From Streptomyces albiflavescens (GTDB lineage Bacteria; Actinomycetota; Actinomycetes; Streptomycetales; Streptomycetaceae), in contig NZ_BMMM01000030.1 of assembly GCF_014645835.1 (NCBI RefSeq), forward strand, positions 1 through 64,000: a DNA stretch of 64,000 nt. The letters run 5' to 3'. The position numbers were made by a program, and so were the translations under genes. Each line of letters opens with the position of its first letter. Positions within the stretch are counted from its first letter, which is position 1. The notes beneath the pieces are model-generated. The model did no database searches and was not told the DNA's origin. It was given only the letters and a program-made list of their open reading frames with translations. Shown here one piece after another: positions 35,763 to 44,491 of this stretch.

Positions 35763-35932
35763 GGTCGGCCCCTTGCGTTCGTTGGCGCGTCTTTGCGCTG
35801 CGATGCTAGGAACGCGGGTCGCACCGGACCATGGCTCGATCAATTCTGTTCATAGTGTTCGACGGTCCTGGGGCGAGCCGGCGGGCCATGACGCGGTGAT
35901 GGTCCTGGAGTCCCCGGGACGGCGCTCTGTGT

Positions 35933-35998
35933 TTCCGTACGCGGTGCTCATGGGATGACCGAAGTCTCCGCACGCGGTGCTCATGGGACGGCCGAACC
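35933..35998. repeat. Two 33-bp tandem direct repeats
   Basis: ACGCGGTGCTCATGGGA occurs at 35939-35955 and 35972-35988, within a 33-bp unit present twice with a few mismatches. It lies in the divergent gap between the secreted hydrolase and the SDR. Confidence 0.7.
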
Positions 35999-36064
35999 TG
36001 CTCGGTCGATCCCCCCGCCCCCTGCGTCCCCGCCCCGGGCACTGTCGCCGGGGACGTCGCCGTC

Positions 36065-36070
36065 TAGGGT
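36065..36070 (+). promoter_or_regulatory. -10 box for a probable leaderless SDR mRNA
   Basis: TAGGGT ends 6 nt before ATG 36077 and no ribosome site lies between, so translation probably starts at the transcript's 5' end. Confidence 0.5.
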
Positions 36071-36076
36071 GCGGAC

Positions 36077-36856
36077 ATGATCTCGCAGGGCTATCTCTCC
36101 GAACTGTTCTCGCTGGACGGCCGGGTCGCCGTGGTGACGGGCGGCAGTTCCGGCATCGGCCGAGCGATCGCCGGGGCTCTCGCGCGAGCGGGGGCGAGCG
36201 TGGTGATCTTGGCGCGCAAGAAGTCGGAACTGGCCGCCACGGTCGACGAGCTGGCGGCGGACGGCTGCCGGGCGGCCTGGGTGAGCGCCGACCTGAGCAC
36301 CCGCGACGGGGTGCGTGCGGCGGCGGAGCAGGCAGCCGAGGTGTTCGGCGAGCCCGACATTCTCGTCAACAGCGCCGGGATCAACCTGCGGCCGCCGATG
36401 GGCGAGCTGAGCGAGGAGACGTGGGACGCGACGATGGCGGTGAACCTGGAGGCGCCCTACTTGCTGGGCCGGCGGTTCGGACCCGGCATGGCCGAGCGGG
36501 GCTTCGGGCGGATCATCCACATCAGCTCCCAGCAGGCTCACCGGGCGTTCGTCCAGAGCGGCGCCTACGGGGTCTCCAAGGGGGCGCTGGAGTCGCTGGC
36601 CCGCTCTCAGGCCGAGGCGTGGTCGCCCCACGGCGTCACCTGCAACACGCTGGTACCCGGCTTCGTCATGACCCCGCTCAACGCGCGGCTGTCGACCGAC
36701 CCGGAGAAAGTGGCGGCACTGGCCGCGCGCACGATGGTCGGGCGCAACGGCCTGGCCGAGGACTTCGCCGGAGCGGCGGTGTTCCTGGCCGGCCGCGCCT
36801 CCGGCTACGTCACCGGACAGGCGATCTTCGTCGACGGCGGGTTCTCCGTCCACTGA
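36077..36856 (+). CDS. SDR-family oxidoreductase (gluconate 5-dehydrogenase-like)
   Basis: A 259-residue classical SDR: TGGSSGIG at 21-28, NSAG, catalytic Ser in IIHISSQQAHR and YGVSK, with C-terminal SGYVTGQAIFVDGGFSVH. The N-terminal LFSLDGRVAVVTGG resembles gluconate 5-dehydrogenase and other sugar-type SDRs. It is convergent with the nitronate monooxygenase. The substrate is unknown. Confidence 0.9.
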   Translation: MISQGYLSELFSLDGRVAVVTGGSSGIGRAIAGALARAGASVVILARKKSELAATVDELAADGCRAAWVSADLSTRDGVRAAAEQAAEVFGEPDILVNSAGINLRPPMGELSEETWDATMAVNLEAPYLLGRRFGPGMAERGFGRIIHISSQQAHRAFVQSGAYGVSKGALESLARSQAEAWSPHGVTCNTLVPGFVMTPLNARLSTDPEKVAALAARTMVGRNGLAEDFAGAAVFLAGRASGYVTGQAIFVDGGFSVH

Positions 36857-36867
36857 GCCCACCACGG

Positions 36868-37842
36868 TCATTGTCTGCCTGCTCGGGCCAGTGCTTCCTC
36901 CGCCTCTTCGGCGAGAGCGACGACGAGATCGGCTGCGGACGGCACGTCGTTGATGAGGTCCACCGCCTCGCCGGCCCACACCGGAAGTGGAGGGAGATCG
37001 CCGCGCGCCACGGCCTCGCGATAGTCCTGCCGGGCCCGGGGATCGGCGGCGAGTTCGGCCTCCCGACCTCGCCATTGATCGAGGACGGGGTGGCCGAGGG
37101 TGCGCGCCGTGTATCGCGACGGCCATCGGGAGCCTCGGGCGATGTCCAGCACGCGGCTGCGTTCTGTGTCCTGCCCGCGTCCCTCCAGGATCGCCTTGAC
37201 GGCCGAGGGATCGACGAGTGCCTCGGCCGTGGCCTGGAAGCGGGTGCCCATGAGCGCCCCGGCGGCACCCAGAGCCAGGGCGGCGGCCACACCGCGTCCG
37301 TCGGCGATCCCACCGGCCGCCAGCACGGGCACCGGTGCGGCGAGGTCGACCACGACCGGCACGAACGGCAATGTGGACCGCCCGTTCCGGGCGCCGTGCC
37401 CCCCGCTCTCCGTACCCTGAGCCACGATGACGTCGGCGCCGAGGTCCACCGCCTGTCGGGCCTCCTCCACATCGGTGACCTGAATGATCAGCGCCGCGCC
37501 CGCCGCACGGATGCGCTCGGCGAACGGGCTCGGGTCGCCGAAGGACAGCATCACCGCCCGCGGACTGTGCTCCAGCACGAGGTCGACCGCTTCGACATCG
37601 ATCGCCCAGGTCTGGAAACCGACACCCCACGGCCTCCCGGCACTGTCCGCGACGAGCGGCAGTTCTCGGGTCAGCCAGTCTGGGTCCCCGCCGCCTGCAC
37701 CCAGCATCCCGAGCCCGCCGCCACGCGAAACAGCCGCCGCCAGCGCACCGCCGGCCGACCCGCCCATCGGCGCCAGCGCAATCGGATGCCGCAGCCCGAA
37801 CAACTTGGTGAACGCGGTTGTCAACGCCATGGCCGACATCAT
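36868..37842 (-). CDS. Nitronate monooxygenase-like flavoprotein
   Basis: A TIM-barrel FMN enzyme of about 324 residues, of the 2-nitropropane dioxygenase/nitronate monooxygenase family. Signatures are HPIALAPMGGSAGG at the N-terminus, AQGTESGGHGARNG (FMN phosphate and catalytic His region), PVLAAGGIADGRG and GALMGTRFQATAEAL. It oxidises nitronates such as propionate-3-nitronate, or related enols. Three near ATGs (37842, 37839 and one further in) are possible starts; GAAGGG lies just before the first. Confidence 0.9.
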   Translation of the reverse strand: MMSAMALTTAFTKLFGLRHPIALAPMGGSAGGALAAAVSRGGGLGMLGAGGGDPDWLTRELPLVADSAGRPWGVGFQTWAIDVEAVDLVLEHSPRAVMLSFGDPSPFAERIRAAGAALIIQVTDVEEARQAVDLGADVIVAQGTESGGHGARNGRSTLPFVPVVVDLAAPVPVLAAGGIADGRGVAAALALGAAGALMGTRFQATAEALVDPSAVKAILEGRGQDTERSRVLDIARGSRWPSRYTARTLGHPVLDQWRGREAELAADPRARQDYREAVARGDLPPLPVWAGEAVDLINDVPSAADLVVALAEEAEEALARAGRQ

Positions 37843-37943
37843 CGCCCTTCACCGACGTACAGGTCGTCGAACAAGGTGAATCGGCCGCCCGCTGTGGACT
37901 CCGCGGCAGGGCCCGGTGTTGAAGCCACGCGTGGCGCGAGGCG

Positions 37944-39947
37944 CTAGGGACGGGCGAGTGCCGAGGCCAGCGCGTTCAGCTGACCGGACACCGGGCCGAG
38001 GGTGATCAGACCGCTTCCGGCTCCGGCGAGCTCGGCGGAAGCCGGCTCCAGTTGCAGGGAGGCACGCCGCATGACCGCGCGGTCGTCCACACGGATCGCC
38101 GCCTGCGCGACGAGACACCAGAGTGCCTCGAACATCAGATCGCGCGGCGGGGAAGCGATGTCCCGCAGTACGTGGCGGGCAGCATCGTCGTGTCCTTGGG
38201 ACACGAGCAGAACGGGACGCACCCAGGGTTCGTAGGGGCCCCAATCGGTCCGCCCGTCCATCTCGGCGATGAGTGCCGGCCGGTTGTGGCGGACGTAGAG
38301 ACTCAGTCGGGCCAGCGGCAGCAGGCCGCGTTGCAGCCCCGGCATACCGGCCCCGTCCAGGCGGTCCGCAGCCTCCTTGTAGGCGGATTCGGCCGTCCGC
38401 AGGGGCTGCGTCATGGAGGCGCGCAATGCTTGGTACCACGTGGTGAAGACGGATACGAGCGGTAGCTCGTGTCGTTCGGACAGCGTGTTCGCAGCCGCCG
38501 CGTGCTGGTCGGCTCCGGAGAAGTCGGCGAGGGCACAACGTGACTGAAGGCGAATGAGATGGCCCAGCACCTCGTAGGTGACGAGGTCGTTGTGCGCGGA
38601 CAGCGACACCACTTCGGCGCCGATCGCGTCGCGTCGGGCAGCCAGCCCGGCCCGGTGAAACGTCTGCATGAAGAGGCCGTTCAAGGCGAAGGCCAGCAAT
38701 GATGGGTTGTTGAGGCGCCGCGCGATCCGCTCCGCCTGCCGGGCGGCCTGGAATGCGCGTGCACCCGCACCCGCACCCGTGGTCGCGGGTTCGGTGGGGA
38801 GTGTTCCGCGGGACTCCACGGCGATGGTGGCGAGCAGCCGCCCCTGTGCCGCACCGTGGTTCGCGGCGGGCAGGAGCTGCAAGGTCCGTTCTGCCGCGCC
38901 CACCAGCCACTCTGCTTGTACCGGGTCATCCGACCGGGTCCAGATCGCGGGCACGTCGTAGATACCGATCACCCGGGCCGTGAGTTCGGGGTCGCCCAGC
39001 TGCTCCGCCGCGGCCACGGCCGCCACCCGGTGGCGCCGGGCGGCCTCCAGCCCGTCCCCTCCCGTCACCGCCAGGTCGCGCATCAGGCCGGCGGTGGACT
39101 CCAGCCGTGTCCGGGCCCGGGAGGCGACGGCGCTCTCGTAGGCTGCTGCCGCCTGAGCCCAGACCTGGTCCGCCGTTCCGCCGGGGCCCGGGTCCAGGTG
39201 ATCGGCTTGCTGCAGCAGGTCCGCCTCCAGACGGCGCAGCCTCGGGCCGGGATCCACTCCCAGGCGGTCGCTGAGCATCTTCCGCGCGCGACGGACCACG
39301 GACAGCGCGTCTGCCTGCCGTCCGGAGCGGTACAGGGCAAGTGCGAGAAGCTGCCAGGCGTCCTCGCGCCACGGATGTTCCGCGACATGCGCATCGAGAT
39401 CCGGTACGGCCTCGGCGGCCGCGCCCAGAGCGATCTGGGCCTCGGCACGGCGCTCAACGGCATGGAGGCGGAGTTCGGTCAGGCGGGAGCGTTCCGCGCG
39501 GACCCACGGCTCGTCCGCGAAATCGGCGTAGGCCGGCCCCCGCCACGATCCCAACGCGTCGGTGAGCCGGGACACCAGATCTGCGGGACGAAGATCGCCC
39601 CGGGAACCCGCGGCCTTCTCGAACCGCCAGGCATCGACCTCGTCGTGTGCTGCCCGTAGCGCGTAGCCGGGGCCTTCGGTGACGAGAAGCCGAGCGGGGG
39701 CCCGAGGCGGCCGGTCGGGTTCGAGGGCGCGGCGCAGGCCGGCGACGAACGTCCGGATCGTGCCGACCGCGTCCGCGGGGGGCTCCTCCCACAGATCCTC
39801 CCCCAGTCGTGAGACCGGTACGACGTGTCGGCGGGCCACGAGGAGACGGGCCAGCACCGCCCGGTGCATGGGTCCCTTGAGGGAGACGGCTTCTCCGGTC
39901 TCGTCCCAGGCCAGGACGGGCCCCAGGACCCCGAAGTCCACCCGCAT
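37944..39947 (-). CDS. AfsR/SARP-type regulator with BTAD and TPR-like C-terminus
   Basis: A 667-residue regulator: winged-helix DNA-binding domain about 1-95 (MRVDFGVLGPVLAWDE, VGTIRTFVAGLRRAL), BTAD about 100-250 (VRAERSRLTELRLHAVERRA to LGVDPGPRLRRLEADLLQQA), then about 415 residues of helical TPR-like repeats. No P-loop is visible, so it lacks the NB-ARC module of large AfsR-type SARPs. ATG 39947 is chosen because the homologous fold begins there; an upstream TTG at 40001 would add an Arg-Glu repeat. Its target is unknown. Confidence 0.85.
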   Translation of the reverse strand: MRVDFGVLGPVLAWDETGEAVSLKGPMHRAVLARLLVARRHVVPVSRLGEDLWEEPPADAVGTIRTFVAGLRRALEPDRPPRAPARLLVTEGPGYALRAAHDEVDAWRFEKAAGSRGDLRPADLVSRLTDALGSWRGPAYADFADEPWVRAERSRLTELRLHAVERRAEAQIALGAAAEAVPDLDAHVAEHPWREDAWQLLALALYRSGRQADALSVVRRARKMLSDRLGVDPGPRLRRLEADLLQQADHLDPGPGGTADQVWAQAAAAYESAVASRARTRLESTAGLMRDLAVTGGDGLEAARRHRVAAVAAAEQLGDPELTARVIGIYDVPAIWTRSDDPVQAEWLVGAAERTLQLLPAANHGAAQGRLLATIAVESRGTLPTEPATTGAGAGARAFQAARQAERIARRLNNPSLLAFALNGLFMQTFHRAGLAARRDAIGAEVVSLSAHNDLVTYEVLGHLIRLQSRCALADFSGADQHAAAANTLSERHELPLVSVFTTWYQALRASMTQPLRTAESAYKEAADRLDGAGMPGLQRGLLPLARLSLYVRHNRPALIAEMDGRTDWGPYEPWVRPVLLVSQGHDDAARHVLRDIASPPRDLMFEALWCLVAQAAIRVDDRAVMRRASLQLEPASAELAGAGSGLITLGPVSGQLNALASALARP

Positions 39948-39967
39948 GCCGGCGTCCGTCCTTCTCT

Positions 39968-39991
39968 CCCGCTCCCGCTCCCGCTCCCGCT
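39968..39991. repeat. Hexanucleotide repeat (CCCGCT)x4
   Basis: Four perfect copies of CCCGCT lie in the leader of the BTAD regulator; on its coding strand they read GGAGCG-like repeats, offering several Shine-Dalgarno-like sites. Copy-number change would not shift the reading frame. Confidence 0.8.
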
Positions 39992-40085
39992 CCTGACTCA
40001 ACGTACAGCGTGTCCGTCGCTCATTGGCTGCTCATTGAGGCCCCGCAGGCTGGACGCATCGGGTGACCGGGACACGTCGCGGACG

Positions 40086-40201
40086 CCGGTTGGCCAGGCC
40101 CGACCGGAACGAAACCGGTTGGCCAGGCCCGACCGGAACGAAACCGGATGACCAAGCCCTGCCCGAACGACACCAGATGACCAAGCCCCGTCGGAACGAA
40201 A
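40086..40201 (+). repeat. Four tandem 29-bp repeats upstream of hydrolase gene
   Basis: Units at 40086-40114, 40115-40143, 40144-40172 and 40173-40201. The first two are identical; the last two diverge at several positions, with TTGGCCAG becoming ATGACCAA. Each unit ends in a GGAACGAAA-like string. The array ends 11 bp before the hydrolase start. Confidence 0.85.
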
Positions 40202-40212
40202 AGAGCCCAGCC

Positions 40213-41091
40213 ATGGAACCCACCATCACCGGTTTCGACCACCAGCGCGTAGCGGTCGCCGACGAGGTCTCCCTCAGCGTCGCCGTGGGCGGCTCGGGCA
40301 CGCCGGTCGTGCTGCTCCACGGCTTCCCCGAGACCCATCTGATGTGGCGCCACGTCGCCCCTGATCTCGCTGCCGACCACACCGTCATCTGCCCCGACCT
40401 GCGCGGCTACGGAGACAGCGACAAGCCCGTGGAAGACGGTCCCGACACCTACTCGAAGCGGACCATGGCACGCGACATCGTCACCCTGGCGAGGAGCCTG
40501 GGACACGACCGCTTCGCTCTGGCCGGTCACGACCGCGGAGCCCTGGTGGCCTTCCGGGCCGGGTTGGACCACCCCGACGTGATCACCCACCTGGCGTGTC
40601 TCGACGTGCTGCCCACGGTCGACATGTGGGAAGCGCTGCACGGTACGACCGCGGCCGTCGGCTTCCACCTGTACCTCATGGCCCAGCCGGCCGGCCTGCC
40701 CGAGCGGATGATCGCCGCCAGTGCGGACGCGTTCTTCGCTCACTTCCTCGATCTGTGGGCCAACGACCCCGAAGCCATTCCGAGCGAGATCCGCACCGCC
40801 TACCTGCGGGCCTGCCGCAACGCGGTGCCCTCGATCGTCGCCGACTACCGCGCATCCGCCGGCATCGACGTCGAACACGACCAGGACGACCGCGCGGCCG
40901 GCAACAAGCTGACCATGCCGGTGACCGTCCTTCAGCAGGACTGGGGCGCCGCACTCGGCTATGAAGCCGCCGCCCTGTGGGGAGCGTGGGCGCCCGACCT
41001 GCGGCACTCCACAGTCTCGTGCGGCCACTTCATGGCCGAGGAGGCTCCCACCGTCGTCGCCGCGCACCTGAGGGACCTGCTGGCGCGGTAG
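40213..41091 (+). CDS. Haloacetate-dehalogenase-like alpha/beta hydrolase
   Basis: A 292-residue alpha/beta hydrolase with an aspartate nucleophile in LAGHDRGALVAFR, oxyanion region LLHGFPETHLMWRHV and PDLRGYGDSDKP, and catalytic His in SCGHFMAEEAP. The Asp elbow (GHDRG) is that of fluoroacetate/haloacetate dehalogenases and epoxide hydrolases rather than esterases. ATG 40213 lies just after the repeat array; an in-frame ATG at 40177, inside the last repeat, would add 12 residues. No good ribosome site distinguishes them. Confidence 0.85.
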   Translation: MEPTITGFDHQRVAVADEVSLSVAVGGSGTPVVLLHGFPETHLMWRHVAPDLAADHTVICPDLRGYGDSDKPVEDGPDTYSKRTMARDIVTLARSLGHDRFALAGHDRGALVAFRAGLDHPDVITHLACLDVLPTVDMWEALHGTTAAVGFHLYLMAQPAGLPERMIAASADAFFAHFLDLWANDPEAIPSEIRTAYLRACRNAVPSIVADYRASAGIDVEHDQDDRAAGNKLTMPVTVLQQDWGAALGYEAAALWGAWAPDLRHSTVSCGHFMAEEAPTVVAAHLRDLLAR

Positions 41092-41148
41092 TGGCGAGGC
41101 GGCCCGGTTCATGATGGGCGTCCAGGCGGACGTGGGAACCGAGGAGTC

Positions 41149-41811
41149 ATGGCAGACGAGAACGAACGGGCCGAAGTCCAGCGTGCGCACTGGCAGGACA
41201 CGTACACCGCGCATCCGGGGATGTACGGCGAGCAGCCGTCCGCGCCGGCGGTCCACGCCTGCGCGGTGTTTCGTGCGGCAGGGGCGAAAGACGTGGTGGA
41301 GCTCGGTGCCGGCCACGGCCGCGACGCCCTCTACTTCGCGCGCGAAGGCTTCACCGTGCGGGCCACCGACTTCAGCGCCATCGGCCTCGACCAGCTCCGT
41401 GCGAGCGCCAAGGCCCAGGACGTCACTGGGCGAGCCACCACGATCGTGCACGACGTCCGCGACCCGCTGCCTCTTCCGGACGCCTCGGTGGACGCGGTCT
41501 TCGCGCACATGCTGCTCTGCATGGCGCTGTCGACTGCGGAGATCCGCGTTCTCGTCGGCGAGGTCCGCCGCGTGCTGCGACCGGGCGGAGTGTTCATCTA
41601 CACCGTGCGGCACACCGGTGACGCCCACTACGGGGCGGGCACCGCTCACGGCGACGACATCTACGAGCACGGAGGCTTCGCCGTGCACTACTTCTCCCGC
41701 GACCTGGTCGACGCACTCGCCGAGGGGTGGACCCTGGAAGAGGTCTTCCCCTTCGAGGAAGGCGACCTGCCCCGTCGCCTGTGGCGTATCACCCAGACCC
41801 TGCCCCGGTGA
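41149..41811 (+). CDS. SAM-dependent methyltransferase (class I)
   Basis: A 220-residue Rossmann methyltransferase with motif I VVELGAGHGRDALYFA, an acidic residue after beta-2 (VRATDFSAIGLDQ) and the post-motif VRRVLRPGGVFIYTVRH. ATG 41149 has GAGGAG close upstream. Acceptor substrate unknown; the fold resembles TehB/Methyltransf_11-type enzymes. It follows the dehalogenase-like gene by 57 bp, probably in the same operon. Confidence 0.88.
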   Translation: MADENERAEVQRAHWQDTYTAHPGMYGEQPSAPAVHACAVFRAAGAKDVVELGAGHGRDALYFAREGFTVRATDFSAIGLDQLRASAKAQDVTGRATTIVHDVRDPLPLPDASVDAVFAHMLLCMALSTAEIRVLVGEVRRVLRPGGVFIYTVRHTGDAHYGAGTAHGDDIYEHGGFAVHYFSRDLVDALAEGWTLEEVFPFEEGDLPRRLWRITQTLPR

Positions 41812-41917
41812 TCGCCCAAGAGCGGTCAACTCCCGTGCTGACAAGGGCCTACTGAACAGCGCGGTCACAGTTCGGCTGGACGGTTAAGGGGACGATCGGG
41901 CGATCGGGCCTGCGAAG

Positions 41918-42562
41918 ATGCCCGTCATGGCCTCGAATTCTCCCGCGGCATCTGTGGGCACCGACCGTCTTCTGCGGAGGGGGTTCGCCCTCGAATGGGC
42001 CACCCTGGCCTGGAACGTCATCGGCATCGTCGTGCTCGCGTTCGCCGCCGTCGCGGCCCGCTCAGTGGCTCTGGCGGGCTTCGGCCTGGACTCCCTGATC
42101 GAGATCGGCGCCTCGACCGTGGTGATCTGGGAGCTGTCGGGCACCGGCGTGGAGCGGCAGCGCAGGGCCATGCGCTTGATCGGCGCGGGATTCGTTGCGC
42201 TGGCGCTCTACCTGCTGGTGCAGTCGACGTGGGTCCTGGCCACTGGTTTTCACGCCCACCACAGCCCGGCGGGGATCGCATGGACCGCGGTCACCGCCGT
42301 GGTGATGTTCGCCCTGGCCTGGGGCAAGGCCCGCAGCGGCGCGGCGCTGGACAACCCGGTACTCAGGACCGAAGGCCGCGTCACCCTGATCGATGGCCTG
42401 CTGGCCACCGCCGTCCTGCTCGGCCTGGTCCTGAACTCGGCCCTCGGCTTCTGGTGGGCCGACCCGCTGGCCGGCTACGTCATCGTCTACTACGGGATCA
42501 AGGAAGCTCGTGCGGCTCTGACTCACTGCGCCTCTCCGGTCGATGGCGACGCGGCGACATAG
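41918..42562 (+). CDS. Cation-efflux-like membrane protein (CDF-related)
   Basis: A 214-residue protein with about six transmembrane segments. Motifs FGLDSLIEIGASTVVIWELSG and EGRVTLIDGLLATAVLLGL resemble the transmembrane half of cation diffusion facilitators, where conserved Asp residues bind metal; the usual cytoplasmic C-terminal domain is absent. Start ATG 41918 or 41927. It could be a shortened transporter; the transported ion cannot be determined. Confidence 0.75.
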   Translation: MPVMASNSPAASVGTDRLLRRGFALEWATLAWNVIGIVVLAFAAVAARSVALAGFGLDSLIEIGASTVVIWELSGTGVERQRRAMRLIGAGFVALALYLLVQSTWVLATGFHAHHSPAGIAWTAVTAVVMFALAWGKARSGAALDNPVLRTEGRVTLIDGLLATAVLLGLVLNSALGFWWADPLAGYVIVYYGIKEARAALTHCASPVDGDAAT

Positions 42563-42616
42563 GGCCGCCGCGACTACGCGCAGACGGCGCTGAGGCCGGC
42601 GTGCCCACGCCCCCGG

Positions 42617-43186
42617 CTACTCCGCCGCGGTCAACGGCCGCCCGCAGCGCAGATTCCACCGCCCCGACCGGCCGCTGAGCTCCGTCACACTCAGCGGGGC
42701 GACGTCGAGCCGCCAGAAGGTCTCCGCCGGGATCGCGAGCGCGTGCACCAGGCCCGCCCGTACGACGGCGGGCTCGGCGACGGCGAGGATCGGCCCGCCG
42801 TGCCCGGACCACGACTCCAGCCAACTCCCCACGCGTTCCACCAGATCCGACACCGACTCACCGCCGTGTGGCGCCACGGCCGGATCGGTCAGCCACTCGG
42901 CCATCTCCTCCGGCGCCACCCGGGCGACCTCGTCCAGCGATCGGCCCTGCCAACGACCTACATCGAGATCCCGCAACTCCCGTACCACAGCGGCATCCAG
43001 GCCGAGGGCTTTGGCGGTACCGCGGCACCGCTCCGACGGTGCGGTGAACATCACTTCATGCGGCGGCAGGGCACCCGCGGCCGCACGGGCCCGCCGCGCG
43101 GCCGACTCGTCCAGCCGCGCGTCGTCGAACCGGACCTGTCGCAGGGCCGCGTTGACCGCCGGCGACACCAGCGTGATTCGCGCCAC
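42617..43186 (-). CDS. Histidine-phosphatase-family protein
   Basis: About 189 residues of phosphoglycerate-mutase-like fold: FTAPSERCRGTAKAL, then LRDLDVGRWQGRSLDEV and GGESVSDLVERVGSWL, as in CobC-type phosphatases. The usual N-terminal RHG motif is not evident; the start reads VARITLVSPAVNAAL, so the phospho-accepting His appears replaced and catalysis is doubtful. GTG 43186 fits AAAGGA. It is divergent from the cobalamin-riboswitch cbtB-cbtA unit, suggesting a link to cobalt/B12 metabolism. Confidence 0.75.
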   Translation of the reverse strand: MARITLVSPAVNAALRQVRFDDARLDESAARRARAAAGALPPHEVMFTAPSERCRGTAKALGLDAAVVRELRDLDVGRWQGRSLDEVARVAPEEMAEWLTDPAVAPHGGESVSDLVERVGSWLESWSGHGGPILAVAEPAVVRAGLVHALAIPAETFWRLDVAPLSVTELSGRSGRWNLRCGRPLTAAE

Positions 43187-43271
43187 CAACATTCCTTTCA
43201 TCTGTACCCATTCGCCCACCTAGGGGCGCGCATTCGGTCACATGCGCCGTAGCGGTCGTGGCCGCCGCGCG

Positions 43272-43402
43272 CTACGGTCTCATGGACATCGACGGCGTAT
43301 GGAAGTCCGGTGAGAATCCGGCACGGTCGCGCCACTGTATGTCCGGCACAGGACCCGCACTCCGGGGCCGGTGCCGGGCGAGTCAGACCCAGGCCGTCGG
43401 AA
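43272..43402 (+). promoter_or_regulatory. Cobalamin riboswitch
   Basis: The leader contains GGAAGTCCGGTGAGAATCCG, then CACGGTCGCGCCACTGTA (the conserved B12-box core GCCACTG) and GAGTCAGACCCAGGCCGTC at its 3' side, the order seen in cobalamin riboswitches. It lies immediately upstream of cbtB, where B12 binding would reduce expression. Confidence 0.9.
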
Positions 43403-43445
43403 GAGCACTAACGACCGGGACGCGTTGATCCCAGGAGGTTCTGCC

Positions 43446-43670
43446 ATGGCCCAGTCCGCCATTCCCGCGCCGAGCGCACCCCAGGTGTCGGAGATCACCC
43501 CCATCTCCCTCAAGGCGATCGCGCCGTGGGCGGCCTTCATCGGCATCCTCGCGCTGATCCTCCTGTACTTCGTCGGCGCCGAGCAGGGCGCCACCGCCCT
43601 GATCTCCGGCGAGAACGTGCACGAGTGGGTGCACGACGGCCGTCACTTGCTCGGCTTCCCCTGCCACTGA
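43446..43670 (+). CDS. cbtB: CbtB, cobalt transporter subunit
   Basis: A 74-residue protein with one transmembrane helix (APWAAFIGILALILLYFVGA) and a histidine-bearing C-terminus VHEWVHDGRHLLGFPCH, the metal-binding tail typical of CbtB. ATG 43446 follows CAGGAGG at the end of the riboswitch leader. It acts with CbtA in cobalt uptake for B12 synthesis. Confidence 0.9.
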   Translation: MAQSAIPAPSAPQVSEITPISLKAIAPWAAFIGILALILLYFVGAEQGATALISGENVHEWVHDGRHLLGFPCH

Positions 43671-43726
43671 CACGGCTGACACCGCTTGCAGTCTCGGCCT
43701 CGTCCCCAGGGGAATCGAAGAAAATC

Positions 43727-44491
43727 ATGAACTCCATATCGGTAAGGGCGCTACTCGTCCGCGGCATGCTCGCCGGCCTCGCCGCCGGCGTGCTGGCGCT
43801 GATCGTCGCCTACCTGCTCGGCGAGCCCCGCGTGGACTCCGCCATCGCCTACGAGGACGGCCACAGCCATGAGCACGGCGTCGAACTCGTCGGCCGCACC
43901 ATGCAGTCGACCGCCGGCCTGGCCACCGGTGTCCTGATCTACGGCGTTGCCATCGGGGGCATCGCGGGCCTGGCCGTCTGCGTTGCCCTGGGCCGCATCG
44001 GCCGCTTCGGTCCGCGCGCCACGGCAGCTCTGGTCTCCATCGGCGCGCTGATCGCCGTGTACGTCGTTCCGTTCCTGAAGTACCCGGCCAACCCGCCGTC
44101 CGTGGGAGACCCCGACACCATCGGCAAGCGCACCACGCTGTACTTCCTGATGGTCGCGCTGAGCGTGCTCCTCGCGGTTGCGGCGACGATCCTCGGCAAG
44201 CGCCTGGCCCCGCGCCTGGGCAACTGGTACGCCACGGTGGCCGCGGCGGCAGCCTTCGTCACGGCCGTCGGTCTCGCTTACGCCTTCCTGCCCGCGATCA
44301 ACGAAGTACCCAAGGACTTCTCGGCGACCCTGCTGTGGCAGTTCCGCCTGGCGGCCCTGGCCATCCAGGCCACGCTGTGGGTGTCCTTCGGCCTGGTCTT
44401 CGGGCACCTCGCCGAACGTCTCCTGTCACCTCGTCCAGCGGCTGCCACCACCACCGGCACGACGACGGGCGCCGCAACCGCGGCGCACTGA
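43727..44491 (+). CDS. cbtA: CbtA, cobalt transporter subunit
   Basis: A 254-residue polytopic protein (about six helices) with the early external histidine cluster YEDGHSHEHGVEL expected for a metal transporter and the loop FLKYPANPPSVGDPDTIG that is conserved in CbtA. It follows cbtB by 56 bp, under the same cobalamin riboswitch. ATG 43727 starts MNSISVRALL. Together they probably import cobalt. Confidence 0.9.
   Translation: MNSISVRALLVRGMLAGLAAGVLALIVAYLLGEPRVDSAIAYEDGHSHEHGVELVGRTMQSTAGLATGVLIYGVAIGGIAGLAVCVALGRIGRFGPRATAALVSIGALIAVYVVPFLKYPANPPSVGDPDTIGKRTTLYFLMVALSVLLAVAATILGKRLAPRLGNWYATVAAAAAFVTAVGLAYAFLPAINEVPKDFSATLLWQFRLAALAIQATLWVSFGLVFGHLAERLLSPRPAAATTTGTTTGAATAAH

Noticed and set aside
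40086..40201. CRISPR-like 29-bp repeats
   Set aside because: The repeats are directly adjacent with no spacers, so this is a simple tandem array.
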